Positions 1 to 9,600 of a stretch of DNA of 39,655 nucleotides are shown piece by piece. Origin of the DNA: Hoylesella enoeca JCM 12259 (GTDB lineage: Bacteria; Bacteroidota; Bacteroidia; Bacteroidales; Bacteroidaceae); contig NZ_BAIX01000020.1 of assembly GCF_000613405.1 (NCBI RefSeq), forward strand, positions 1 to 39,655, read 5' to 3'. The translations under genes and the position numbers were made by a program. The notes beneath the pieces are model-generated. The model saw only the letters and a program-made list of their open reading frames with translations. It made no database searches and had not been told where the DNA came from. Numbering within the stretch: the first letter of the stretch is position 1; every line of letters starts with the position of its first letter.

Positions 1-16
1 CGGAGTTCTTTTGCAT
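1..16 (-). CDS. 5' end of an outward-facing gene (starts MQKNS), truncated by window edge
   Basis: Only five codons are inside the window: an ATG at 14-16 (minus strand) followed by codons for QKNS. It is called because a Bacteroidota promoter and a structured leader lie directly upstream (16-180) and because the opposite window end has a near-identical start at 39640 (15 of 16 bases the same). The product cannot be identified. A multi-copy surface gene family, for example a SusC/TonB receptor type, is one possibility but is a guess. Confidence 0.5.
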
Positions 17-84
17 CGCGCTGTTAGTTATATTTGCTTTTGTTGTCATATTCTCGTTTGTTCTTTTTGATCGGTCCCTCGTTT

Positions 85-119
85 GTTCAGACCCCCATCC
101 CCCTAACTTAGGGGGCGAA
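85..119 (-). repeat. 35-bp leader element, inverted copy of 39556-39590
   Basis: Reading the minus strand, this 35-base stretch is identical to 39556-39590 on the plus strand. It contains a 17-base palindrome, CCCCCTAAGTTAGGGGG (99-115), followed by ATGGGGGTC. The C-run can therefore pair with either of two G-runs. It lies between the promoter at 150-180 and the MQKNS start codon, so it would be part of the 5' leader RNA. Confidence 0.85.
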
Positions 120-149
120 AGAGGCGAAAGGGACGAAAGAAATCGGGGG

Positions 150-180
150 CAAAGGTATAACATCTTTTTGAATTAGACAA
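150..180 (-). promoter_or_regulatory. Bacteroidota promoter for the left-end gene
   Basis: The minus strand reads TTG (178-180), a 20-base spacer, then TACCTTTG (150-157). This matches the -33/-7 form used by the Bacteroidota housekeeping sigma factor. It directs transcription off the left edge, leaving a leader of roughly 125 bases before the ATG at 16. Confidence 0.75.
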
Positions 181-256
181 AGAAAATAAAGAAAAAGTAT
201 CGGAACTGGAAATTATTGTGCTGGTATTGTGGCTACCAATCATAATATAAATGAAT

Positions 257-294
257 GATGACGAATTGCTCCTATATCAGAACAATTCGTCATC
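257..294 (-). terminator. Hairpin terminator after the M13 peptidase gene
   Basis: A perfect 12-bp inverted repeat (GATGACGAATTG at 257-268, CAATTCGTCATC at 283-294) encloses a 14-base loop, about 55 bases beyond the corrected stop of the M13 gene. The following T-run is weak, so termination efficiency is uncertain. Confidence 0.5.
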
Positions 295-348
295 TCCTTG
301 TGTTTGTCTGCCTTGGCTTATACGCTGGGGCGACATTCCATTATCTGC

Positions 349-2387
349 TTACCACAATTGCAGGCGCTGTTCTTTTGGCAGGAACATCTTGTTATCAGCT
401 TTCACGCCGAAAGCTTGGTACCAGGCGTCGATGTGAGGTAGCGCACCGTTGACGCGCCAGCGACCCAATGCGTGCGGATCGCTCTTGGTACGGTTGCGGA
501 TTTCCTGCTCGGTAATATTCTGGCCCCATACGCCGGCGTAAGCAGGAAGAAGCGCTGCTCGGGCGTGAAACCATCGATCGTAGGCAGCGGATGATTCTTC
601 GTTGCATTCTTAAAGGCTGTGTAAGCTACTTGCAAGCCTCCGTGGTCGGCCAGATTCTCGCCCAGAGTGAGCTGACCATTGGCATTGAGATCGGGCAAGA
701 CCTTGATGGCCGAGAAGAAGTCGGCGTACTTTCCGGTTCGGCTATTGAAATTGGCGGCATCGCTCTTGGTCCACCAGTCGGTCATATTGCCGCTCTTGTC
801 GTAGTGGCGGCCCTGATCATCGAATCCGTGTGTCATCTCGTGGCCAATCACTACACCGATAGCTCCGTAATTGAAAGCATCATCCGCCGACATATCGAAG
901 AACGGCACCTGCAAGATTCCGGCAGGGAAACAGATCTCGTTAGTTGTAGGATTGTAGTAGGCGTTCACCGTCTGCGGCGTCATCAGCCATTCGTCGCGGT
1001 CCACGGGCTTGCCGGCACGGTGATCAATCTCCCATTTCGTCCAGAACTTTCGGCACGCCATTACATTGGTCAGTAACGACTGCTCTGCATCTATTGTGAG
1101 ACCCGAAAGGTCTTTCCATTTGTCGGGATAGCCTATTTTGACGTAGAATGTGCGAAGCTTGTCAAGCGCTGCTGCCTTTGTCTTCTTGCTCATCCACGTC
1201 TGCGCACCGATTCGCTCGGCCAGTGCCACTTGCAGATTCTTCACCAACGCCTCCATTCGGGCCTTGGCCGAAACGGGGAAGTAGCGCTCTACATACATCT
1301 TACCAAGCGCTTCGCCCATCTGCTGCTCTACCATATTGGTAGCGCGCTTCCAGCGAGGATAGTTCTCCTTGCGTCCGGAAAGTACTTTTCCGAAGAAGTC
1401 GAAGTTGGCCGCTACGATAGGATCGCTCAGATAACCGGCCGAGCTATCTATAAAGTTCCACTCGATGTAGGCACGATAATCGTCTGCATTCATCGCGGTG
1501 ATGAGTTTATCAACACCAGCCACGAATGCGGGCTGCCCTACGACCATTGTTTGAATATACTTGCTGTCTACACCCTCAGCATTGAGTTCGCGGGCCAACT
1601 GTACATTCGGGTAGCGCTTCTCAAATTCTTTCAGCGTCATCTTGTGATAGTTAGCCTCTACATCGCGCAGTTCAGTACGACTTTTGCTGATACGTGCCAG
1701 CGCAGTTTCAATGTTCATCACACCGCGCATCTTGGTCTCGGCCTGTGCTGCTGTAAAGCCGAAAAAACGAAACATCCGCACGAGATGCCGCTTGTACGCT
1801 TCGCGAATGGCCGTCGTAGCCGAATCGGTGTCGAGGTAATACTCCTTTTGCCCCAGCGTGAGTCCGCCCTGATGCACAAGCAAGATATTCATCTTGGCGT
1901 TCTTCTCGTCGGCATCAAAACTGGTATTCATAAAGCCCGAGATACCGTAGGGGGCATATTTCAATCGCAATGTTTCAAGATCGGCCACGCTTTTAGCACT
2001 CTCAAACGAATGAATGAACGGCATTACAGGCGACACGCCCTCGCGATTGAGTCGGTCGGAATCCATCGCCAATTTATAGAAATCGCTCAGCTTCCGCTCG
2101 ATCGTACCCTTGGCGTACGAGCCTTTCATCAGCTCAGCAAGGATAGCATTGATACGTTTGTTGTTGTCCTGTCCCAAACGATCGAAACTACCGAAACGTG
2201 AATAAGCGGCGGGTAGGGGATTGTTCTTCATCCAGCCACCACAGGCAAACTCGTAAAAATCGTCACCGGCTTTCACACTTGGGTTCAGGTTAGCCGGGTC
2301 GACGCCCGACTTCAGCTGCTTCTGCGCCATTCCCGCAATCGGAGTGGTTGCCAACATCAGCAGCGGAATCATTCTTTTCATTCTCAT
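349..2387 (-). CDS. pepO: M13 family zinc metallopeptidase (PepO/neprilysin-like), frameshifted near 543
   Basis: This is a secreted or periplasmic zinc endopeptidase of the neprilysin/PepO family. An N-terminal signal peptide (MRMKRMIPLLMLATTPIAG, then AQ) is followed by a long peptidase M13 N-domain. The catalytic HEMTH is at residues 516-520, and the third zinc ligand and partner lie in ENLAD at 577-581, followed by HGG. The uninterrupted frame runs only to 402, ending in an unrelated C-terminus. From about 548 a second frame encodes the expected family ending (GVWGQNITEQEIRNRTKSDP, then HALGRWRVNG) down to a TAA at 349-351. Adding one base near 543 (CTGCTTAC to CTGGCTTAC on the coding strand) joins the two into about 679 residues, the normal family length. 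A sequencing error or a recent mutation would both fit. Its ATG lies 71 bases after the ABC-F gene. Confidence 0.9.
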
Positions 2388-2422
2388 AATTGGTCTATTT
2401 AATTGGTAAGTAAGTTTATTAA

Positions 2423-2446
2423 TTTATAAGTAGACAAGTGAACGAG
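2423..2446 (-). repeat. Octamer-period repeat upstream of the M13 gene
   Basis: On the minus strand three consecutive 8-base blocks read CTCGTTCA, CTTGTCTA, CTTATAAA. They match the CTYGTYTA-type blocks at 4900-4915 and 6577-6608 in the same gene string. Confidence 0.55.
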
Positions 2447-2458
2447 GTTACAAACAAC

Positions 2459-4450
2459 TCATAAACCCGTTAACTCCATCCGTTCTAATTCTTCTGCCAG
2501 CATCATCCAGCGCTCGTTCTCTGCATCCAGCGTACGCTGGGTAGATATATATTCTGTGACGAGCGTCATATCCGAAGCATTCGCAGGATCGGAAAGCAAG
2601 CTGTTGAGTTCGGCGATCCGTTTCTCCATCGACGCAATTTTCTGCTCACAATCTTTCACAGCCTTAGCTGCTTTGTTGCGCTGCTTCATCTGCGCTTTGC
2701 GCTCGGCATAAGAGAACGAGGCTGCATCCCGCTTCACGTCTGTGTTCTCACTGCGCGACGAACCCGCAGCCTGTTTCGGTGCATCTTGTGCAGGAAAACT
2801 GCCCAAGCCGGCTCCATCAATCTTCCGCAATACAGCTTCGATAGCCGCGCCGCGCCTCTGCGACGGAATAGCATCGCCTAAGATATGTTCCGTCACACGC
2901 CCGTTCCCGAACTCAAAAACTTTAGTCACAAGTCCATCTAAGAAATCGCGATCATGACTCACGATAATGGCCGTGCCCTCAAAGGCTTTGATGGCCTCTT
3001 TCAAAACATCTTTTGAAGGCATATCGAGATGATTGGTCGGCTCGTCGAGAATTAATAAATTGACCGGCTCTAACAGTAACCGAATCATCGCCAGACGACT
3101 GCGTTCGCCGCCACTCAGCACTTTGACTCTCTTATCGATGTCGTCGCCGCGAAACATAAATGCGGCAAGAATATCCTTGATACGGAGTCGGATATCGCCG
3201 CGTGCCACGTTGTCGATCGTCTCGAAGACAGAAAGATTCTCGTCAAGTAGCTGTGCCTGATTCTGTGCGAAATAGCCGATCTGCACGTTGTGTCCTATTT
3301 TGAGTACTCCCGAATAAGGTATTTCGCCCATTATGCATTTCACTAATGTAGACTTACCTTCTCCGTTTCGCCCGACAAAAGCCACTTTCTCACCTCGTGA
3401 AATGGTAAAGGTGACGTGAGAAAAGACAGTGTGCCCTCCATAACTTTTTCCTACATTCTCACAAATAATCGGATAATCGCCACTTCTTAGGCACGGCGGG
3501 AACTTCAAGTGCATTGCACTGTTGTCTATTTCATCCACTTCGATCGGCACAATTTTAGCCAACTGCTTGATGCGTTGTTGCACTTGCACGGCCTTAGTTG
3601 CCTGATAACGGAATCTGTCTATGAAAGCTTTGATGTCGGCAATCTCCTTTTGTTGGTTCTCGTAAGCACGCAATTGTTGTTCGCGCCGTTCCTTACGCAA
3701 CTCCACATATTCGTCGTACGTCACGCGATAGTCAATTACGCGTCCGCAACTAATCTCCAAAGTGCGATTGGTAACATTGTTGATAAACGCACGGTCGTGG
3801 CTCACCAGTACCACAGCCTTGGCCGACTGCACCAGAAACTGTTCTAACCAGCGAATCGATTCGATGTCGAGATGATTTGTTGGTTCATCCAGAAGCAATA
3901 CATCCGGATGACGCAATAGAATCTTGGCCAGCTCGATTCTCATTCTCCATCCGCCACTGAACTCTGCCGTGGGGCGCTCTAAGTCTATGCGTTCAAAGCC
4001 CAATCCCGTAAGTGTGCGTTCGATTTCTGCCTCATAATTCTCGCCACCCATCATCAGAAAGCGCTCTTGTTCTTGTGTGAATCGTTCTACAAGAGCGAGA
4101 TAATCCTCGCTTTCATAGTCTGTACGTTCGGTCAATTCACGGTTCATCTGCTCAATGTGCTCCTTCATCCGAGTGTTATCGGCAAACGCTTTGCGGGCTT
4201 CTTCGCGCACAGTTGTATCGTCTTGCAACACCATTACTTGCGGCAGATAGCCCACCGTGGTGTTGCCTGGCACAGCCACTACGCCCGCCGTAGGTTTCTG
4301 CTCGCCGCAAAGAATCTTCAACATCGTTGACTTTCCGGCACCGTTTTTTCCCACAAGTGCAATTCGGTCGCGGTCATTGATGACGAAACCCACATCTTCA
4401 AACAGCGGTTTCACACCGAATTCTACCTTCAATCCTTCTACTGAGATCAT
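2459..4450 (-). CDS. ABC-F family ATPase (translation factor type)
   Basis: This soluble protein has two ABC nucleotide-binding domains and no membrane segments, the hallmark of the ABC-F group that acts on the ribosome (Uup, EttA and YbiT relatives). Walker A is GKNGAGKST at residues 34-42. The first signature is FSGGWRMRIELAK with LLLDEPTNHLD after it. A charged, coiled linker around residues 240-300 corresponds to the P-site tRNA interaction motif. The second domain has GRNGEGKST, LSGGERSRLAM and LILDEPTNHLDM. A C-terminal lysine- and glutamate-rich coiled coil spans about 570-663. Length (663) is typical. It begins 18 bases after tsaE and is probably cotranscribed with porX and tsaE. The sequence does not show whether it is a housekeeping factor or a resistance factor; the setting favours housekeeping. 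Confidence 0.9.
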   Translation of the reverse strand: MISVEGLKVEFGVKPLFEDVGFVINDRDRIALVGKNGAGKSTMLKILCGEQKPTAGVVAVPGNTTVGYLPQVMVLQDDTTVREEARKAFADNTRMKEHIEQMNRELTERTDYESEDYLALVERFTQEQERFLMMGGENYEAEIERTLTGLGFERIDLERPTAEFSGGWRMRIELAKILLRHPDVLLLDEPTNHLDIESIRWLEQFLVQSAKAVVLVSHDRAFINNVTNRTLEISCGRVIDYRVTYDEYVELRKERREQQLRAYENQQKEIADIKAFIDRFRYQATKAVQVQQRIKQLAKIVPIEVDEIDNSAMHLKFPPCLRSGDYPIICENVGKSYGGHTVFSHVTFTISRGEKVAFVGRNGEGKSTLVKCIMGEIPYSGVLKIGHNVQIGYFAQNQAQLLDENLSVFETIDNVARGDIRLRIKDILAAFMFRGDDIDKRVKVLSGGERSRLAMIRLLLEPVNLLILDEPTNHLDMPSKDVLKEAIKAFEGTAIIVSHDRDFLDGLVTKVFEFGNGRVTEHILGDAIPSQRRGAAIEAVLRKIDGAGLGSFPAQDAPKQAAGSSRSENTDVKRDAASFSYAERKAQMKQRNKAAKAVKDCEQKIASMEKRIAELNSLLSDPANASDMTLVTEYISTQRTLDAENERWMMLAEELERMELTGL

Positions 4451-4468
4451 CTCTCTATACGTTATCCA

Positions 4469-4882
4469 TCAGAAAGTTACAGACCTTGTGCCATCCGCCT
4501 GCTCTTCGATTGTCACCTTAACGGCATTTTCAGGCAAAAGTTCTTCAATGAGTTCAGGCCACTCCAAGAAACAGATGGCTCTGCTATAAAAATAATCTTC
4601 GTAGCCCATATCATACACTTCTTCAAGCTTCTTGATGCGATAGAAGTCGAAATGATAAATAAGCTCGTCTGTTTTTGCCGATCGATATTCGTTGACAATA
4701 GCGAAAGTAGGCGACGTAATGACATCATCCACACCGAGCTCTTCGCATACAGCTTTGATAAACGTGGTCTTTCCGGCACCCATCTTGCCATAGAACGCAA
4801 AGACAGTAGCCTTGCCCATCCCAGCGATGAACTCTCGGGCAGCTTCGTGAATGTAGTCTAATGATGTAATTTTGATTTCCAT
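4469..4882 (-). CDS. tsaE: tRNA threonylcarbamoyladenosine biosynthesis ATPase TsaE
   Basis: TsaE is the P-loop ATPase that supports TsaB-TsaD in forming N6-threonylcarbamoyladenosine at position 37 of ANN-decoding tRNAs. The 137-residue protein has Walker [10 protein letters not shown] at residues 32-40, a switch-like VITSPTF, the conserved NEY, the HFDFYR motif, and the WPE motif ([15 protein letters not shown]) near the end. All are TsaE landmarks and the length is normal. It sits 42 bases downstream of porX and 18 bases upstream of the ABC-F gene on the same strand. Confidence 0.95.
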   Translation of the reverse strand: MEIKITSLDYIHEAAREFIAGMGKATVFAFYGKMGAGKTTFIKAVCEELGVDDVITSPTFAIVNEYRSAKTDELIYHFDFYRIKKLEEVYDMGYEDYFYSRAICFLEWPELIEELLPENAVKVTIEEQADGTRSVTF

Positions 4883-4899
4883 TCTATTTATTGTTTGTA

Positions 4900-4915
4900 C
4901 TTGTTCTCTCGTTTA
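4900..4915 (+). repeat. Octamer-period repeat in the porX-tsaE gap
   Basis: Two adjacent 8-base blocks, CTTGTTCT and CTCGTTTA, are followed by the related CTACGCTT. They lie in the 42-base gap between porX and tsaE and resemble the longer array at 6577-6608. Confidence 0.45.
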
Positions 4916-4924
4916 CTACGCTTC

Positions 4925-6499
4925 TCATCCTCCCATTCGTCTTCTCGGCGTGAGCGTAACTAACGGAATAAGCATCTCTTCCATTGAGATTCCGCCGTGC
5001 TGAAACGTATCTTTATAGTAAGGTACATAGTAATTGTAATTGTTGGGATAAGCAAAGAAAGCTGCACCCGAAGCAAAAACGTAACTCGTGCTGAGGTTAG
5101 GCGCAGGTAGCTGCGCCTCAGCCGGCGTCTTGATCACGAACACTTCGCGAGGATTATAATTGAGATTCTTACCCAATTTATAGCGGAGATTGGTGTTGGT
5201 ATTGCGATCTCCGATAATCTTTACAGGCTTGGAGACCCGTATCGAACCATGATCCGTGGTGACAATAACTTTATAATCCATTTCCGCAAGTCGTTTGAAG
5301 AGTTCAGAAAGGGCTGAATGGCGAAACCAACTTTGTGTAATCGAGCGATAAGCCGACTCGTTATTGGCCAATTCGCGCACCATCTTCGATTCGGTACGAG
5401 CGTGCGACAGCATATCGATAAAGTTGACAACAAGCACATTCAAATCGTTATTGCGGATGTCATTGAGCCGCTCGACAAATCGTTCTGCACCTGCAGAGTC
5501 GTTCACTTTAGTATAAGTGAATGTACTATGACGCCGATAGCGGTCTAATTGGGTCTGTATCAACGGACTTTCATTGATGTTTTTGCCTTCTTCCTCGTCC
5601 TCATCCACCCAGAGTTCGGGATACATTTCGGCGATGGCAGCAGGCATCAGACCACTGAAAATGGCATTGCGAGCATATTGTGTGGCTGTGGGAAGGATGC
5701 TGATGTACATCTCTTCACTGATGTCGAAGCGCTCGCCCAATTCGCGGGAAACCATTCGCCACTGATCGAAACGGAAGTTATCGATAACGATTAAGAACAC
5801 TTTCTCACCACAATCGAACAATGGGAACACCTTCTTTTTGAATATATCGGTACTCATTAGAGGTCTGTCCGAAATGTTATCTGCCTGCCGTGGAGTCACC
5901 CAAGACAGATAATGTGTCTTGATATATTTGGCAAACTGTGTGTCGGCATCCTCTTTTTGCATTGCCAACAACTCTGTCATCGCACTGTCTGAACCCGCAA
6001 GTTCGAGTTCCCAATGTACCAGTCGCTTATAAACTTCCATCCAATCAGCCCACGAGCGGCATTCACTCATCTGCACGGAGATTTGCTGAAAGGCTTGCTG
6101 ATAACCGCTTTGAGCAGCTTCTTTCACGATATCCTTACTGTGAATATTCTTTTTTAATGTCAGCAGAATCTGTTTGGGATTGACCGGTTTGATGAGATAG
6201 TCGGCAATTTTAGCACCTATTGCCTGATTCATTATATCCTCTTCTTCGCTCTTGGTGATCATTACCACAGGCGTAGAGGGTTGAATCTCCTTGATACATT
6301 GCAGTGTTTCGAGGCCTGTCAGGCCCGGCATCATTTCGTCGAGAAGTATCAAATCGAATGTCTGTTGCCTGCAAAGGTCGATGGCGTCAGTGCCGTTGCT
6401 GGCTGTGACGACTTCATATCCCTTGCTGCGCAGAAACAAGATGTGCCCTCTGAGCAGCTCAATCTCGTCGTCTGTCCACAGTAATAATCCGTTGTTCAT
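4925..6499 (-). CDS. porX: PorX, response regulator with PglZ/alkaline-phosphatase-like domain (type IX secretion control)
   Basis: PorX is a two-component response regulator of the type IX secretion system; in Porphyromonas gingivalis it works with PorY and the sigma factor SigP. Residues 1-120 form a receiver domain with the acidic pair D10-D11, phosphoacceptor D54 in LILLDEMMPG, and the conserved lysine K83 (MITKSE). A helical linker follows. Residues from about 200 to 524 form a PglZ domain of the alkaline-phosphatase superfamily, with the metal-site signatures DNFRFDQW, NFIDMLSHARTE and VTTDHGS. The known homologue hydrolyses oligonucleotides. Length (524) agrees with the family. It lies 135 bases downstream of porW, a physical link between secretion structure and control. 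Confidence 0.95.
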   Translation of the reverse strand: MNNGLLLWTDDEIELLRGHILFLRSKGYEVVTASNGTDAIDLCRQQTFDLILLDEMMPGLTGLETLQCIKEIQPSTPVVMITKSEEEDIMNQAIGAKIADYLIKPVNPKQILLTLKKNIHSKDIVKEAAQSGYQQAFQQISVQMSECRSWADWMEVYKRLVHWELELAGSDSAMTELLAMQKEDADTQFAKYIKTHYLSWVTPRQADNISDRPLMSTDIFKKKVFPLFDCGEKVFLIVIDNFRFDQWRMVSRELGERFDISEEMYISILPTATQYARNAIFSGLMPAAIAEMYPELWVDEDEEEGKNINESPLIQTQLDRYRRHSTFTYTKVNDSAGAERFVERLNDIRNNDLNVLVVNFIDMLSHARTESKMVRELANNESAYRSITQSWFRHSALSELFKRLAEMDYKVIVTTDHGSIRVSKPVKIIGDRNTNTNLRYKLGKNLNYNPREVFVIKTPAEAQLPAPNLSTSYVFASGAAFFAYPNNYNYYVPYYKDTFQHGGISMEEMLIPLVTLTPRRRMGG

Positions 6500-6554
6500 A
6501 TCTCAAAATCTTCAAGTTTCGCAAGCTCAACTTGTCTGTTTTCAAGTCAACCAG

Positions 6555-6608
6555 TTGACGAGTTAACGAGCATATCACTTGTTTACTCATCTACTTGTCC
6601 ACTCGTCT
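6555..6608. repeat. Octamer-period inverted repeat region between porW and porX
   Basis: Two 8-base blocks TTGACGAG and TTAACGAG (6555-6570) are followed by four blocks of the opposite sense: ACTTGTTT, ACTCATCT, ACTTGTCC, ACTCGTCT (6577-6608). The two halves can form an imperfect hairpin (GAGTTAACGAG against CTTGTTTACTC). Function is unknown; it fills most of the 135-base gap before porX. Confidence 0.7.
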
Positions 6609-6634
6609 ACTGCTGAACTTACGAAAGTTTAGTT

Positions 6635-9600
6635 CTAAAATCCTTCCAATTCGTAATATTCATCTTCCGGATCGAAAGCTTTTTTCTCCTTCTTCTCCGT
6701 TTTTTTGACGATGGGTTGTTTCTTATTCGTTTTCTTGTCTACCGTTTTCGGCTTGACAGTCGTGTCTAATACATTATTGAAATAGAGGCCGGTTTCGTTA
6801 CTTTTGGGCACAGTCGGGGCCATACTATCAGGCTTTGTAGCTACCTCTTCGGGCTCAATGAGTAACGGGAGCATACTCACTTTAAGTGGTGCAAAGTGCT
6901 TGGCATAAAACCGGTCATAATCATCGTAACTGTAACCACGCCCAATCAACTCCAAATTCGACCTGCTGATGATAAATTTGCGAGCTTCTTTCATCAGTCG
7001 GGCAATACCACGTTGACCATAAAGTCGGCGTGCATATTGTAACGCCTCATCGTAGTTACGAAACCCGCTCACCAGCATCCGGTGCACTCCTTCTACATCT
7101 TCGATACCGATGTCGAAGTTACGCACGAGAAAACTCGTAAAGTTGAATCCGGCAAGTTGGAACAAAAGACGATGCTCGTCGACTGAATCCGGTCGGTAAG
7201 CAATGACAAACAGAAAGTCGGCATTGCGATCATTACTGAATGTGTGCACTGCAATCGAATCGCTGTCTGCACCCACCCGGCTACGCATAGCCCACACATC
7301 GCCGATGTCGAATTGCCCTGTGTGCAGTCGCCTACCTGCATTCACCCCTTTAATGAGCATTCCTGCCATTTCACTCAACGAACTCTCGGGATATCGGGTC
7401 ACTACTTCGGTCATACTGTTGAGACACGCCTGCGCATCGCCTTTATTAAGTTTGCTCAGTCCGTTGATGAATATAAACTTATCGCGGTTGGCTCCTTTGG
7501 GAAACTTCTGTGCCGAGAGATGTACATTTCCCATTGCTTCGGCATAGCGACCGGCCTTGAATGCCGCATACGTAGCTGTGTAGAGCGAGTCTTCCAAATG
7601 CACTCCTACGCGGGCATTTTCTCTAAAATAAGGGTCTGACAAGATGCTTGTCCATTGACTTTTGGGATACTCTGCTTTGAGTTTTTGCAGAAATAGTCCG
7701 GCTTGGGTCGGTTGATTGCGCCGCGAATAGAGCAGGAACAGATGGTAATAAACCTCATCCAAATGCTCGAATGTGCGATATTCGGCAACTATTCGCGTGA
7801 GTTCCCGCTCGCTCAAAGTTAAGTTGTCGAGTTTGTCCTTGAAAATCACGCCCGCGTGAAACAGTCCGTCGACCAACAGTCGGTTGCTGGCAGCCAACTG
7901 CTCTGACGTGAACGGAATCTGTGCCAAATAGTATTCGCGACGATGCGGATCGTTTTGTACACTGTCTTTGGACGCTTGGGGCGGAGCAAGGAGCGAATCC
8001 TCAGATACAAGGGAGTCGCGATCCCATTTCGATCGGCGGTCTTCCGTATTGAGACCGGCCACTACCGTCTTGTTGATTCGTTGCCAATTATCCACGTTCT
8101 CACGCCTTCCCCAAAGTCGTTGAAATGCGGTCTTTCCCTCGTTGATTATCAATGGGTTATAGAAATACCACAAATCGCCCTGCGATTGACCGTTAAACGC
8201 AGTGCGATTAACGGTCTTTTGCAGTGCAATTAACGGTCTTTCGTTAGACGATTGGATAGTTCTTGTAGAATCGAGGGCATTGCGTTGCATTTTTTCCTGT
8301 CGTTTCAAGGCTATTATCACGCGATCGATGGCAGCATTGCGAGCTTTCTCATCCATCCTTGCCAACATTTGAAGACTGTCTTGTAGATGGACTGTCTCAA
8401 TGTGAGGTACTAATTCGTCGAGCACGGCCGACCGCTCACTGAGTTGCTCATAGTCGCTGCGATCTTTGTCAAGCAGACCGATGGCCTCGCCATAACAGCG
8501 TCGGGCATCGCTGAACCGTTGCTTTTCCCAATACAAATTACCTAATTTGAGCAGTAAAACACCCTTTTCCGTGCCATTACGTACGCTCTTTTGATTTCCT
8601 TTTTCGTATGCAGCGATGGCGCGGGCAGTATCTCGTCGGGCCAAGAAGATATTGCCTTCGGCATAATAGATTTGGTCGAGAAAATCCTTGTTGTTATCCG
8701 ATGAGGCCATTCGTTCAAGTCGATGAAGCTGTTTCTTGCCTTGACCTGAGGCCGAAACCTCTGTCATCGCAATGCGAGCATTGAACGCCAGTTCGTAAGG
8801 AGGATGCTGACGAATGACTCGTCGGAATGCTCTATTGGCCAGTTCTTTACGTCCTAAGGCTGCTTCCAACTGTCCCATCAAGTACCATTCGCGTGCTCGC
8901 TGTTTGCGACGAAGTTCGTGCCGGATAACCTTTTGCAGATAAGGGATGGCCTTCTCATAATTACCAGTACGGATATAATAATCCGCATAGGTGTGATCCC
9001 ACTCCTTGACAGCTCGCCAATCTAACGAATCGCGCTGCATATTGCGAATTACTTCCTCAGCGTCGTACATCCATCCTTGTTCTATGTAGCATTTGGCAAG
9101 CCATGCACGGGCTTTCCCATAGATGGCAGGTTGTGTGGAATAGAGACGACTCATATAAGCAAACGTCGAGGCAGCATCCTCGAATGCGCCTTTATGAAAT
9201 TGTGACTTACCCATCAGCAACCACGCTTTCCACAGGAAAGGATTATACTCCCGACGACTCAACCACTCGATATCTTTCTGTGTTTTGCGCCGCCCTGGTG
9301 TCCAGGTAGGACGTCGTTTAATGCTGTGTTGATGTATGGCTTTCTTTGCTTTGGTAATAGCTATCTCGAAGTTGGCACTCCCTAAATCTATACTTGCCTT
9401 ATTTCCTACCGTATAAAGTGGTATCAGTTCGGTGAAATTATCGTGATTGCCATTCTCTTTTTCTAATGAGCCGTCGATATAAGCTACCGAACCATTATAG
9501 TATGTATTGTAATTCGCCGTAAAAGCGTGCCACAATCTACTCTGCGAAGTGTTTTGCTTCACAGAGCATCCTATTGCCATTACGTTGAGTATCAGCATCA

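Noticed and set aside
99..115. Terminator or insertion-sequence end at the CCCCCTAAGTTAGGGGG palindrome
   Set aside because: No T-run follows, it lies in a leader between promoter and start codon, and no transposase or target duplication is visible.
1230..2201. 323-codon plus-strand frame opposite the M13 peptidase
   Set aside because: It is a shadow of a recognisable gene, has no promoter of its own, and its translation shows no family pattern.
2459..4450. Antibiotic-resistance assignment for the ABC-F gene
   Set aside because: Nothing mobile is nearby and it is embedded in a housekeeping string; sequence alone does not separate resistance from housekeeping ABC-F proteins.
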